Source of the DNA: Allium sativum
Taxonomy: Eukaryota; Streptophyta; Magnoliopsida; Asparagales; Amaryllidaceae
Direction of reading: 5' to 3'
Assembly: GCA_030737875.1 (NCBI GenBank)
Contig: CM060911.1
Coordinates: forward strand, 97,236,599-97,300,598
Length of the DNA: 64,000 nucleotides
Numbering within the stretch: position 1 is the first letter of the stretch; every line of letters starts with the position of its first letter. Shown here one piece after another: positions 12,271-24,606 of this stretch. A program made the translations under genes and the position numbers. Below the pieces are notes generated by a model. It saw only the letters and a program-made list of their open reading frames with translations, did not search any database and was not told where the DNA came from.

Positions 12271-14375
12271 AAGTGTATTCAGTTCGGAGGATGATCCTGA
12301 AAGAGAAGGAAGAATTGGGCAATCAAACTCGACAATTGATGTGGAAAGGTCTGATCAAGCCTAGTTTCTCTAATTGGGGAGCGCTGTGGTATTTGTTCCA
12401 AAATCAGATTGTACTCTCAGACTTTGCGTAGATTATCGTGACCTTAACAAGGAAACACTAAAGAATAAATATCCATTGCCTCGCATTGATGATTTATTGG
12501 ATCGTTCGAGTGGAGCGAAAATATTTTCCAGAATGGACCTAGCTACAGGTTTCCATAAACTTCGTATTGCCGAAGAATGTGCTCCTTTGATAGCATTCAG
12601 AGGTCCAGACTTATTATATGAGTGGTTAGTAATGTCGTTCGGCTTATGTAATGCTCCAGCTTATTTTGTCGATCTAATGAACAGGTTATAGTCTTGAATA
12701 AATTCATACTGGTTTTCATTGATGACATATTGATTTTCTCTAAGTCAGCTAGCGAGCACGCTAAACATTTAGAATAAGTGTTGGAGATTTTTGAGAAAGA
12801 ACATATTGAAAGCCAATTTTTCTAAGTGTATATTCTAGCAAGAAGAAGTGAAGTTCCTTGGTCACGTCGTATCAAAGGAAGGATTTTCAGTAGATCCCAG
12901 CAAGATTGCAGCTATTCAAGATTGGAAGCAGCCTACACCCACAGAAGTCAGAAGTTTTCTAGGATTGGCTAGTTATTATCGGAAATTTGTTAAGGGTTTT
13001 TCGAAGCTATCTAGTCCAATGACACAGCTTACTAAGAAGCATGCCATATTTAATTAGACTCCAGCATATGAGGCAGCTTTCCAAGAACTAAAATTAAGAT
13101 TGACAACTACTCCAGTGTTAACTATTATTGATGGCAATCAAGATTTGATGGTTTATACATATGCTTCTCTTGAAGGCGTTGGTGCGGTGTTAATGCAGAA
13201 AGGCCAAGTAGTTTCTTATGCTAGCCGTCAGTTGAAACCGCATGAGAAGAGATATGCTACTCATGATCTTGAGATGTTAGCCGTCGTGTTTGCTTTGAAA
13301 ATCTGGAGGCATTATTTATTGGGTGAGAAATTCGAATTATACACGGATCACAAGTCGCTAAAATATTTGTTCACCCAGAAAGACTTGAATTTGAGACAAC
13401 AGCATTGGCTAGAATTTCTTATAGCGTACGATCTTGATATTTTGTATACTCCAGGGAAAGCCAATGTTGTGGCTGATGCGCTTAGCAGAAAGAATGCGAT
13501 CATCGCCAATCTTATTATTACGCCTTCACTGATTGAGAAGATCTCTGTTCTCCAAAAAGATGTTGAATTAATTCAAAGAATTACCCAGCTAATTCGAGGC
13601 TTCGGATTTTCAGATGGATAATAAAGGGATTCTGAGGTTGCTAGGGCGAATTTGTGTTCCAAAAGTTCTTGAGCTCAAAAGAGAAGTACTAGATGAATGT
13701 CACAGATCTAAGCTCAGTATCCATCCTGGTGTGAGTAAAATGTATAATGACTCAAACACACATTCTGATGGAAGTCATTGAAAAGAGACATTTCAATATT
13801 TGTTAGCCAGTGTTCTACTTGTCAACAAGTCAAAAGCGATCAACATAAACTCACTAGATTGTTGCAACCATTGGAGGTTCCAAATTGCAAGTGGGAGCAA
13901 ATTTCCGTGGACTTCATAGATGGGTTGCCCAAAACCAAGGAAGGAAATGATAGTATATGGGTGATCGTAGATCGTTTCACGAAGACCGTCCATTTTATAC
14001 CTGTCAGATCAAACAGAACGGCTCAGAACCTGGCACAGATTTATTTCAAGGAGATCGTTAGACTACATGGAGTTCCCAGTAGTATTGTTAGTGAACATGA
14101 TCCGATATTCGCTAGTTAATTCTGGGAAGCATTCCGGGAAGAATTGGGAACAAAGTTAAACCTTAGCACCGCATATCACCCTTAGACAGATGGCCAAACT
14201 AAGAGGGTGAATCGTATACTAGAAGATTTATTGCGGGCATGTATTATTGATTTTGGAGGATCATGGGAAGATCACTTGCATTTGGCTGAGTTCTCATATA
14301 ATAACAGCTATCAAGCGAGCTTGGGAATGTCACCATTTGAAGCATTATATGGTCGACCATGTAGATCTCCCGCAT
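12271..14375 (+). pseudogene. Decayed Ty3/Gypsy pol fragment (RT, RNase H, integrase)
   Basis: In order: RT with [19 protein letters not shown] and FIDDILIFSK (frame broken just before); the RT thumb [11 protein letters not shown] from 12848; RNase H 13100-13480 with [10 protein letters not shown] and TDHKSLKYL; the [13 protein letters not shown] linker; the integrase zinc region with CSTCQQVK near 13810; and the core from about 13890. Several stops come from single substitutions (TGG to TAG at 13055; AAA to TAA near 14117; CAG to TAG at 14183). Catalytic positions are lost: the RNase H first Asp is Tyr (YTYAS), the integrase second Asp lies in SEHD rather than SDRD, and the Glu of GQTER is Lys (14201-14203). 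Both ends are cut by insertions at 12270 and 14376. It is chromovirus-like and non-functional. Confidence 0.93.
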
Positions 14376-15246
14376 TGTAATGTCCCGACTTTTTCACCTA
14401 TTTTTCAAATCATTTTAATAAGGAAATTAAAATGGGATTTCTATTTAAAATCAAAACTAAAGAGATTTTTGAAATAAATATATATGTATAAGCATATGTT
14501 TAGAAAAATAAAATAAAATAGAATATGTATATTTACTTGATTTAATCTTGGTATGTAAAAGGTAAAACAAGTATAAAATATTTAAATAGAAATATTAAGA
14601 AATAAATTCCTATGAAAAGAAAATACTTCATAATGTCATTTTAAACAAGCAAGGAGTTAAAAACAAGAAGCCTTGGAACATAAATTAGATGAAGAGCATT
14701 TTGTTCATTTAAAAATAGAGAAGGACTTTGGGATAAAACAACACAATATGTATGTGTATAACAAGAAGACAAGTCGGCTACAACATAAACAAAGCACACA
14801 TAAACCATTTGAGCTTTTTATAAAATAAATATCTCATACAAGGGACAAAAACAATTTCCATAGTAAGAACAAATGCATCTAATGAAAGTTGCCTCGAATA
14901 GTAAACTAGGTTTTCAAAACCATACTCTAAAACACCTAGAGAAAATATTTGATTAATATTGCATGTGCATTACTTAGCAAAGAAGGAAATATCTTGTAAG
15001 AAGGAGACAAGAAAAACAAGTTTTATATTGATTTAAAATCTAAGGAGGAATCCTCGCATTTAATGAGAGCATGCTCCAACCTTCTAAAAGAATCAACCTA
15101 GTATCCATTCATTGGCTATGAACCTAAATGGGACAAACTTTCCATGCATGTGCCGTAGGATACTAAGGGGAGAGGAGGGTTGAGGCTAAATGATTTTCAC
15201 TGTTAAAACATGTGCACAAAATTCATATTTTAACCATGAACTCCAC

Positions 15247-15254
15247 TATAAATA
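15247..15254 (+). promoter_or_regulatory. TATA box of Tekay-like 5' LTR
   Basis: TATAAATA lies about 870 bp into the LTR, followed by a C/A-rich start region and an exon-like stretch ending at AG|GTGAGT (15348/15349). The same box is at 50868-50875 in the 3' LTR. Confidence 0.65.
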
Positions 15255-16410
15255 CACTTAAAAACCCTCATATTTTCTCCCAACAAAAACTGAGTTTACA
15301 TCTCATTTCTGAAGCAATCTTTTCTAGAAAAACTTGGAACGCATTTAGGTGAGTGAAACACCTTTAAATTTCTGGGTTTAAAACCTTTACTGTAAACAGT
15401 TTTGTTTATTTAGTTTAAAAAGAAAGTTCTGTTTTGATCATTGTGTTACTGTCAACTAGTAAGGAGTAATGATACAATACCCGGATCTACACCTATAAGG
15501 ACTAAGATCCATGTAGAAATATGCTAGAATGGTTGTGTAAGTTTGTTAAATGATTAAGCATTTAGTTAAGCACCTGTACTGTGTTTTGAAGAACACAAAG
15601 TATGTGCATGTGAATCCTAGGAGCAATTAGAAATTAAAGTCCTCACCTTTGTTTGATAACAATGTATTGAATGTAGTACAGTTACATTCCCCATTCACAG
15701 ATCTATTAGATGGAAATAACACTTCAAATTTTATATATGTAAAAACAGAATACAGTAAACTCTCTGTATTGCAAATTCAAAGTGGATTTTCAAATGGTGT
15801 ATAAACTCGTTTTGATTACATGAATAGAATCGTTGATCGAAGTGATGATTTTTAATATGAAAATCATTATTTTTAAGTTAGTGGATCTAGAGAATTTTGG
15901 GTTTGAACGAAATTGGGTTTTGGGGCAAATTCCGATCATCGGAGCCACCAGAGGTCAGGCGGGTGGGAGGAGAGCTTCATCGGGAATAGGAGCATGGGGG
16001 AAAAATACAAGTTAATTTTTCTAATGTGTGGATCTTGAAAACAAATCGAAAATAGGGTTTTTGGGTGGTTTATGGGTTTGATTCTTTGCGTCGGAATTGT
16101 TCGTCAATGGTGATGGGTTAGGGGTACGGTCATGGGGGAATAGCGGCGTCGGGGATCCACGATGGCGTGGCAGGAAGCGGACGGGGTATCGTGGTCGAGG
16201 CGAGGCACGGTGATGGTTTTCTTGGAGGACGGTTTACTATAGAGATGAGGTGGAATGGTGATTTTACTGTAGCGTCGGAAAAACGCGATCAGGTGGGTGA
16301 TGGTCGGACTGGAGGTGGAGCGTGACTGTTCTGGAGTGGTGCGGTGGCTCCTCGTTGAGCGATGGTGGTGTGCACGTGCACCACCGTGCACTGATACCTG
16401 GGGAAGAAAG

Positions 16411-16624
16411 GAAGTGCCAAACAGTTTTGGCACTTGCCAAATACTGTGTATTAGCACTGGCCAAACAGGATTGGCACTTGCCAAAACCAAGTGCTTGGCA
16501 CTTGCCAAGTCTGGTTTAGCACTTGCCAAAACCAGTGCATTTGGCACTTGCCAAGCCGGGTGTTTGGAACTTGCCAAATCCGGTACTTGACACTTGCCAA
16601 GGCCGATGTTCTGGTATTTGCCAA
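16411..16624 (+). repeat. TTGGCACTTGCCAA palindrome array (about 29-bp units)
   Basis: Seven to eight copies of the 14-bp perfect palindrome TTGGCACTTGCCAA or close variants occur, separated by about 15 bp. The palindromes are better kept than the spacers. It follows a palindromic GTGCACGTGCAC with a G-box core (about 16372-16383). The copy in the 3' LTR (52029-52222) has about one unit fewer. Long open frames here on both strands are products of the repeat. Confidence 0.92.
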
Positions 16625-17957
16625 AACGACTTCGATGAACACGATATTTTAAATTTAATAATAGTTTTAAATTTAAAATGTGAAATAAATAAATAAATAA
16701 ATTAAATAAAAAGAAGAAGTTTTTATTTAATTAAGCGAAGGCAAGTGAACAATAGCAGCAACGGATCAAACTGACAAGTTCGACTGTAGGAGTACGATTG
16801 GTTTAAAATTTAAATTATACATGGGTAAATAATATAAAATTTTATTATTTAAATTATTTAATTATTTAAAATTAAATAATCATAAGGAAGAAATAAAAAG
16901 GCAATGAAAGAGTTTGAAACGTCGCCCGAGCAGAAATGACAAAAGAGAAGATTATATAGTCTGCGAAGCATAGGCATTTCCAAAGGATGAACAAAACACT
17001 GTTTAAACCACATACACCTCAACTGATTATTTTTAAGGGATAATTTAACTATTCTGATATAAACAAACACTGTTTGTAAAAAGGATAATTTAATCTGTAA
17101 CTGTAACGACCCGGGATTTTAGGGCCAATTTAAATTTCTATTTTAATGAATTTAAAGTATTTTTAATGATTTATTTATTTTTAATCAAAGTTAAAACGAA
17201 CAAATTTAATTTAAATATAAAAGGAGATTAAAACAAGCGCTGCAGTTTGAAATTTTGATTTTAAACTTTAACTGAATGTACAGGATCCAAAATAAAACGA
17301 ATTTTAGCGAAACCAAAAAATATTTAAATCTGTTTAAGATTATCTTTCTAATGAATCTGAAAAATTGAAATTTCACTTTAAAATTTATAAGTTATGTCAA
17401 AACTAAAATTTAGAAAGGTCGCTATGAAATGTATATATATAATATATAAAGGTCAAAATTGCCACTTTTTACATACGAAGGAATTTGAACTCGAAACCAC
17501 TTCAATTGGTTTCAGAATGTCGTTTCTGCATTGAAAAACAGTAAACACTTATATGTTTCGAGTTTCGGAAAATATTTGTTTAAAAATGCATTTTTAATAT
17601 TAAATATATTCGCCTTGAAAATAGCCATTTTTCAAAAAGTCTCAGAATCGAACGAAATTAATTTTGTTGTGATCGTATCGTCATAAGAAAGCCAAAAATA
17701 ATTTTTCTGGATTTTTCTGAGTCCGTATGTGGTCCCGGTGAATTTCTGCGTGCGTTTGAATTCAAAATAATGATTTATATTTAAAACTGAAAAACGAAGG
17801 CCAAGACGATCATGGGGGCTGATGAGACATATCCAGATGAGTTCGGAACGAGGGCTAAATGGTATGAACGACAGTCGTTGGGCCTAAATCGGAGTTCGGA
17901 CCAAAACGGGCTTAAACGGGCCAATTAAATAATAATTAATTTAACCTAATATTTTAA

Positions 17958-17965
17958 TATAAAAG
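17958..17965 (+). promoter_or_regulatory. TATA box of L1 5' LTR
   Basis: TATAAAAG lies about 860 bp into the LTR, directly followed by a CT-rich leader. The same box is at 37865-37872 in the 3' LTR. Confidence 0.65.
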
Positions 17966-18745
17966 CCGCGTTTCTTCTTCCTCCTCCCGTCCTTGTTCAG
18001 CTGTGAGAACCCATTCATGGTCGAAACTTTGAGCTCCGTTTCCTCCCGTCCTCGAATCGTCGCCTGAATCTCCGCCACCACCCTCCCGAACCAGCGCCGG
18101 ACGCAGCCAATCCGGGCCCACACGCCGCCACCACGCGTCACCCCCCTCTGGCCGAGCATAGCTCTTTCCGAGCCGGTCTTTCTCCAGCAGACGGCGTCCA
18201 ATTCCGTTAACTACAGCTCACGAAATCACAAACCAAAGTTTTGAACGTTCTAAGGTAAAATTCACTTCAGATTTCCCCACGCTTTTAAGCGTTACACAGC
18301 CAGTTGTAAAAAGTTGATTTTGATTTTTCCTATGAATTTGCATTAGAATTGTCCCAGATCCGCACTTGTTTTAAACCCGAACACCAAATCTGACCAAACT
18401 CGAGTCTTCCTTTCAGATCCGGCCTCGGTGAGAATTTATTTTATTTTAATTTAAATTATTTAATTATAAATTCTTTTGTGATTAAAGAATATGGATTGAT
18501 AAATTCGCTATGTAGTGATATTTTGAATACGGATCTAAGTTGTTTATGACCATATGATGTTAGATCCGCGGATCTAAATATTAGATCTGAAATTATTGGC
18601 TAACTAAAATAGATTATTTGTTAATTTTATTTAATTACACCTCGCTGATTTGTCATATGCCAACATATACATCACCCTGTATATGATTTTCATGTGAATT
18701 GTTAGATGTATACTTGTTTGGATATTTGAATATGGTTGTTGGTTG

Positions 18746-21150
18746 GATGATATAAAATTTACTTTTTATTATGTAAATCAAAGTTAGAATTTGGCGATGA
18801 TATAAAATTTACATTTTATTATGTAAATCAAAGTTCGAATTTGGCGATGATATAAAATTTACATTTTATTATGTAAATCAAAGTTAGAATTTGGCGATGA
18901 TATAAAATTTACATTTTATTATGTAAATCAAAGTTAGAATTTGGCGATGATATAGAATTTACATTTTATTATGTAAATCAAAGTTCGAATTTTGTGATGA
19001 CATGAAATTTACATTTTATTATGTAAAATTTACATCGTATGAGATATTAACCTTTTTGTTTAATGTTAATAATAAGTAAATTACGTTGTATGAAAAATTA
19101 ACATTTATTCTGATGTTAACAATAAGTGATTTACATGGTTAGAGAAATTAACATTATTTTGATGTAAATAAGAAGTATTTGCAACGTATGAAAATTAACA
19201 TTGTTTTTGAATGTTAATAAAAAGGTAATTTCGCCACATGTATAACTTAACATAGTTTTTATGTTAGTTTTACAAAATTTCAACCGTATGATGTAATTAA
19301 CATTTTAATGATTAATATTATAAAAAAACTTCAACTGTAGGATAAATGTACATTATCTTTAATGTACATAAGATGAGAAATATACACCGTATGAGAATTT
19401 CACATTTTATTTATGTGGATATAAAAAGAAAATTTACTGTATGAACATTTAACATTTTTTTTCTAATGTTAACATTAGAATGATTTCACCGTATGAGAAT
19501 TGCACACTTTATTTATGTTAAATAAAAAGAAATTTACATCGTAGGATAAGTTACATTATTTTCAATGGTATTTAAAAGAAAAGATTCACTGTATGAAAAA
19601 ATTTACTTTTTAATTGTAAAAGTAAAGTAGGAATGTGACATGTATAAAAATTACTTTTTATTTGAAAAATAGTATTCTCACCGTATGATGAAATTAACAT
19701 TTTTAATGTTAATATATTAAAAGAAATTTCACCATAGGATGTAATTAACATTTTTAATGTTAATATCAAAAGAAATTCAACCGTATGATGACATTAACAT
19801 TTTTAATGTTAATATAATAGAAGAAGTTTAACCGTAGGATGACATTAACATTTATTTTTAGTGTTAATATTAAAGAATTTACACCGTATAGGAAAAATTA
19901 CATTTTTCTTTGTAATTAAACGGTAAATTTCATCGTATGTCAAAATTTACTTTTTTATATGTAAATTATAAAGTGAAATGGTATGGTATGTTAAAATTTA
20001 CATTTTTCTTTGTAATTAAACAGTAAATATCATCGTATGTCAAGATTTACATTTTTATATGTAAATTACATAGGGAATAACACCGTAGGATAATATTGCA
20101 ATTAAAAAATTATAATTTTTTTTACAATATGAATTAGAGGTAGTGTTTACATTGTAATTAAAAAGTATACATTTTTCTTTAATGTAAATGATTAGAATTT
20201 CACCGTATGTTAAAATTTACCTTTTCTTTAATGTAAATATATAGAAATGCATCGTATGTTAGAATATACATTTTCTATAATGTAATATAAAAGAAAATGC
20301 ACGGTATGTTAAATTAACATTATTTTCAATGTTAAATAAAAGAAAATTCATGGTATATTAAATTAACATTTTTATTAATGTAATAAAAAGAGGATTTCCA
20401 TCGTAGGAAAAAAATTCATTTTGTTAATGCAATAAAAAGAAAATCCACCATATGCTATTTTACATTATTTTATAATGCAATATAATTGAAATACACCGCA
20501 TGTTAAGTTAACATTATTTATAATGTTAATATAAAGAGAATTAACTATAGGATTAATTTACATTATTTTGTAATGTAAATAAAAAGGAATTTAACCGTAG
20601 GATTAAAGTATATTATTCTTAATGTAATAATGAAAAGAAATTCACCGTATGTTATTTTACCTTATCTTATAATGAAATGTAAAAGAATTCCACTGTATGT
20701 AAATTTACATTAGAAGAATTGCACCGTATGTAAATTTACATTTTATTATAACGTATTATAAAAAGGATTTACACCGTAGAAAATTTACATCATTTTTAAT
20801 GTAATTAAAAAGGGAATTTCACTGTATGATAGTTTACATTATTTTATAATGTGATTAAAAATGAATATAAACCATAGGAAAAAGATTTCATTTTATTTAT
20901 GTGATATATATAAGAATTTACACCGTAGGTGCAATTTACATTTTTATTTAATGTAAATCAAGTAAGAATGTGTCTAGAGTGGAAATTTACATTTTTGTAA
21001 ATTGAATAAGAATGGTGATAAGAATGAAAGTTCACATTTATTTTGTATAAATAAAAATAGGAATGTGGTAAGTAAATAAAGATTACATTTTTATATGTAA
21101 TTAGGAATTGAAATTACATCGTAATATAAGATTACGTTTTTGTCGTGATT
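18746..21150 (+). repeat. 2.4-kb degenerate hairpin-repeat array
   Basis: It begins with five near-identical 50-bp units (period visible at 18746, 18796, 18846, 18896, 18946) starting GATGATATAAAATTTACATT. It then becomes dozens of diverged units of about 45-60 bp. Each has an inverted repeat such as TTAACATTTTTAATGTTAA or TTTACATT...AATGTAAA, followed by a spacer with CACCGTATG or CCGTAGGAT. Arm sequences differ between units but stay complementary to each other. Confidence 0.9.
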
Positions 21151-23142
21151 GCAATTAAGAATGCACTTGAAGAGAAAATGAATATTTTATAGAATTATAA
21201 TATTGTGGAAAGATGAAAATAAATAAATTGAACAATGTATTATAATTTACATTTTAATGTAAATTATAATAATATAATAAAAATAAATTAAGAGGAATGA
21301 TTCATTGACTAATTATAAATTGCATTTTCATGTAAATGTAATTGAGGAGATAAGAGAATGAAAATGTTCATAAGAATAAGAATTAACGATTTATTTATTT
21401 ATTTATATATAATAATTAAAATAGAATGAATTGTTAATAAAAATAATTATTAACAAATAAGAAGGATTTTCAAAATATATATATGTATATATATATGAGG
21501 ATTGTTTGGGAAGTCCGAGATATTCTCATCCCGAATTAATCCATCGGCGTTAAAGATCGAAGTAAGAAGACGACGCATGAAGACCGTAAATCTTCCCTCG
21601 AATGGACAGCGATCGAGATCCTGAATTGACTTGCTACCAATTCATGGGTCAAGGTCATTGCCCAGACGTACGCGTTGATTTCACGGATTTGACTTTCGTT
21701 CAGACCCAGAGCATAAGTTTAAATGGATGGTGTGTCTGACATCGTACCTCGTTATATATCATATTGTTGATTTTCTGTTAATATATAAATGTTGGTGGTG
21801 AAGAATTTATTCTTTACTTAACACCCATTTATGTATTGATGGATAAGCAATGGTATGGTATGGAGTGACAGTGTGGCATACTAAGATGCGATGATCAAGG
21901 TTTATTGTTGAAAAGCAGAACCTTATGGTGACGATCAAAGCACTGCTTGAATAAGTAGAGCTTTGTGTATTACGTAACTTCATGAGCCTCACACACCGGT
22001 TGAGTCTAAAACGGGCGAAGGGAACGCAGGGAAAGTAGCTCGTTTCTTTCTTGCTAGAAGTGGTGTTTGGGTTTTATCACGGCCCGGCATTTTACTTATG
22101 TGGATGATGGAATGTGGCGCGCCTCGGATAGGTCCTATAGGACCGGGAAACGTGTGCTTAGGAATTTCCAATCCGCTAAGCTGTATTTGCGGACCAGCCC
22201 TGCCATTTCCAAGGGTTCTCCGCGGGGAATTCTGAGGCATTAGCTAGAATGTCTCGAATCGGTAAGGAGCTCCGCTCTAGCCTTGACTCATGATGGAAAC
22301 CAAAATCCAAATACGAACCGACGAATTTGATTGTATTACAAGTATGAAGGCATAATATATGGTACCTATGCTTCCTAAGATTAATACATTTACTTTGAGC
22401 TGTTTTCATATACATTAATGATAATATTAGATTCGTATTTGCCGTATTTAGCATGTTTAATCATCATAAGGTAAAACCCTATCCTCTGGTGTGCGTTGCA
22501 TTGTGTGATGGGACTTGGGTCTTATGGTGATTCCATTTTTCCAAAAGCATTGCATTGTTTACGATGTATTTAATTATTTGTTATGACACTTTAAACTATG
22601 CACGACAATCCATTAGAGTAAACCCGTTCCGCGTTAGCGGCGTGGTCTTTTGGATTTGTCTTATTTCTGGTAGTTATTTTTAGTTAAGAATTCTCACACC
22701 AGTCCCACGACTAACCCATAGTTTGTTTCACCTTTTTGCAAACTTGGGTGCCCTCTCTTATACACGGGCAGCCAAGTAGACAAGTTCATTCTTTGCTTGG
22801 AGTTTTTCTTTGGAGCCGCTTATCATTTTTCTTTGGATTTGCTTTTGTGGAGAGGTGATGACTTGGAGCTTGAAGACATTTATCTTTTGTTTCTATGGCA
22901 TCTTTTCTTTTCTTTTTAGACATCAAACTTATTTCTTTTCTGCAAAACTTGTTGTAATAGCTTAGTTTTTGTGACTGTGGATTTTCTGTGATTGATGACA
23001 TTATATTTTTCCGCTGCTATAATGTTATTACTCTATGAATTTCCTTTGCTATATTGTATCTGTGTTCTGTGTTATTATATTTATGTTGTATTCCAAGTGA
23101 TTACTCCTACTTTCATTTCCGTGGAAGTTTGGGGTCATCGCA

Positions 23143-23554
23143 GTTGGTATCAGAGCTTTGGTTTACAAAGCGGAATATAACATATTTATAATAATTCGTT
23201 TACGCAGAATCACTATATTCTATGGAGAACAGTTCATGAGATACATAATAGCCAGTCACTTTATCGTCATCTTTTCATTCATCCTTCGATCTTTTCTATC
23301 TCTTAGAATCACCATTACCGATGTATTTTGACTCTTCCCTTGATCGTGCATTCGAAGAAGACTAAGAGAAGTGGCGATGCTCAATTGGCACATGTGTACG
23401 AAGGAGCGAAAGGACCAACTTCTTCGGTGGAAAGTCTGACGTTATAGACGGTACCATCTCTGTTAAAAACATTCCCTGTGTTTATTCTTCCTCTTTTCCT
23501 CTTCTATTTTTCTTTTTCCTTTTTGGGGACGAAAAGTTCTTAAGGTGGGGAGAT
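23143..23554 (+). mobile_element. Internal region of L1 (412 bp)
   Basis: It opens with the primer-binding site TGGTATCAGAGC (23145-23156) and ends with the polypurine tract AAGGTGGGGAGAT (23542-23554), after TTTGGGGACGAAAAGTTCT. There is no open frame of note. It lacks the GCCCGACAAATAGG box found in the 1.04-kb internal regions, so it is a different subfamily. Confidence 0.9.
23145..23156 (+). promoter_or_regulatory. Primer-binding site of L1
   Basis: TGGTATCAGAGC, complementary to initiator tRNA-Met, two bases after the LTR end CA. Confidence 0.9.
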
Positions 23555-23695
23555 TGTAACGACCGAGATTTTAGGGCCAATTTAAATTTCTATTTTAATG
23601 AATTTAAAGTATTTTTAATGATTTACTTATTTTTAATCAAAGTTAAAACGAACAAATTTAATTTAAATAGAAAAGGAGATTAAAACAAGTGCTGC
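23555..23695 (+). mobile_element. 3' LTR of L1, first 141 bp
   Basis: TGTAACGACCGAGATTTTAG matches the start of the 5' LTR at 17102. It breaks off at GCTGC (23691-23695), the target duplication of the nested element, and continues at 37151. Confidence 0.92.
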
Positions 23696-24598
23696 TGTAA
23701 CAACCCGTAAAATGCGAGCCAGTTTGAAAATTTTATTTTGGCAATTTTAATGAATTTTGAATATTTAAAATGAATTATTTTAAATAATATCGACGGGAAA
23801 ATTTATTTTGAATATAATTCGAACGTATATATTATATACGTCGTCGTTAGAATATAAATAATTATATATAATTATAAAAGGAATTGAAAATGGCGCGGTA
23901 GTTCGATAATTCGATTTCAAACTACAATTGAATGTACCGGGTGCAAAACAATCCGGATTTTTGTGAAACCAAAAATGATAGGATCTAAATGATGATATCT
24001 TTCCAACGAATCCGAAAGATCAAGATTTGATAGCGGGAATCAAAAGATATGTCCAGTTGAAAATTCTGAATAGTCGCTATGGAATTCAGGCCCTTAAAAA
24101 TGGACATTTTGCAAATGACCTCGGAATTCGACGAAACCACTTTTGTTGGATCCGCAGTGTCAAATTATTGCTAGATTCCAATTTCCATAATTTTTCAAAT
24201 CAATATGTGAGCGTGGCAAAGGAAAACGCGTTTGACCAGTTTCAGTTGATTTTAATCGACTGGAAATTGGCCATTTTTCATACGGTCTCAGAATTCGACG
24301 AAATTAGTTTTGTTAGAACCGTATCGTCAATACGAAGCTAGAAATAATTTTTCTGTAATTTTTCGAGTCCGTATGTGGCCCCAGTAAATTGAAATGTGCG
24401 CTTAAATCAAATATATAAAGAATTATACTTTAAATCCAACGGAAACTGATTCAAACAGTCGAACTGGCCTACGATACATATCCAATTGTGTTCAAAATGG
24501 GGGTAATACGTTAGGGACGACAGTCGGTGGGCTCAATTTTGAGTTCGAATTTTAAAGTAACCTTAAAAGAGAATAAAATAAAATTAAATATATATTAA

Positions 24599-24606
24599 TA
24601 TATAAG
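24599..24606 (+). promoter_or_regulatory. TATA box of L2 5' LTR
   Basis: TATATAAG lies about 0.9 kb into the LTR, directly before a CT-rich then GC-rich leader. Its copy in the 3' LTR is at 31849-31856. Confidence 0.6.

Larger units (their letters stand above)
14376..17101 (+). mobile_element. 5' LTR of the Tekay-like element, first part
   Basis: It starts TGTAATGTCCCG and aligns with 50003-52697. It contains a TATA box (15247-15254), an AG|GTGAGT donor-like site (GT at 15349), and a GC-rich block 15900-16640 with the TTGGCACTTGCCAA array. The last five bases, GTAAC (17097-17101), are the target duplication of the element inserted at 17102. No supported gene. Confidence 0.92.
17102..23142 (+). 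mobile_element. 5' LTR of L1
   Basis: It starts TGTAACGACCCGGG and ends GGTCATCGCA. Landmarks: TATAAAAG at 17958-17965, GC-rich leader about 17965-18200, CG|GTGAGA donor-like site at 18428, a hairpin-repeat array 18746-21150, TCCTATAGGACCGGGAAACG near 22135, a conserved CTCACACCAGTCCC block at about 22693, and an AGTTTG/CAAACT hairpin at 22720-22744. No gene is supported. The leader's open frame is on the opposite strand and is broken by an insertion in the other LTR. Confidence 0.92.

Noticed and set aside
16104..16590. Open frames with repeated ALAK / LASAK / WQVP motifs on both strands (also 51725-52296)
   Set aside because: They are translations of the TTGGCACTTGCCAA array in different frames. 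There is no independent coding evidence.
17819..17860. CTGATGAG followed by ...TTCGGAACG, resembling a hammerhead ribozyme core
   Set aside because: No GAAA-plus-stem arrangement follows, and homologous LTRs read TGATACATATCC at this place, so the similarity is accidental.
22786..23001. Lys-rich minus-strand frame near the L1 LTR end (also 42703-42918)
   Set aside because: It is antisense to a T-rich U5 segment and is present in both LTRs only because they are copies. No homologous frame occurs in other lineages.
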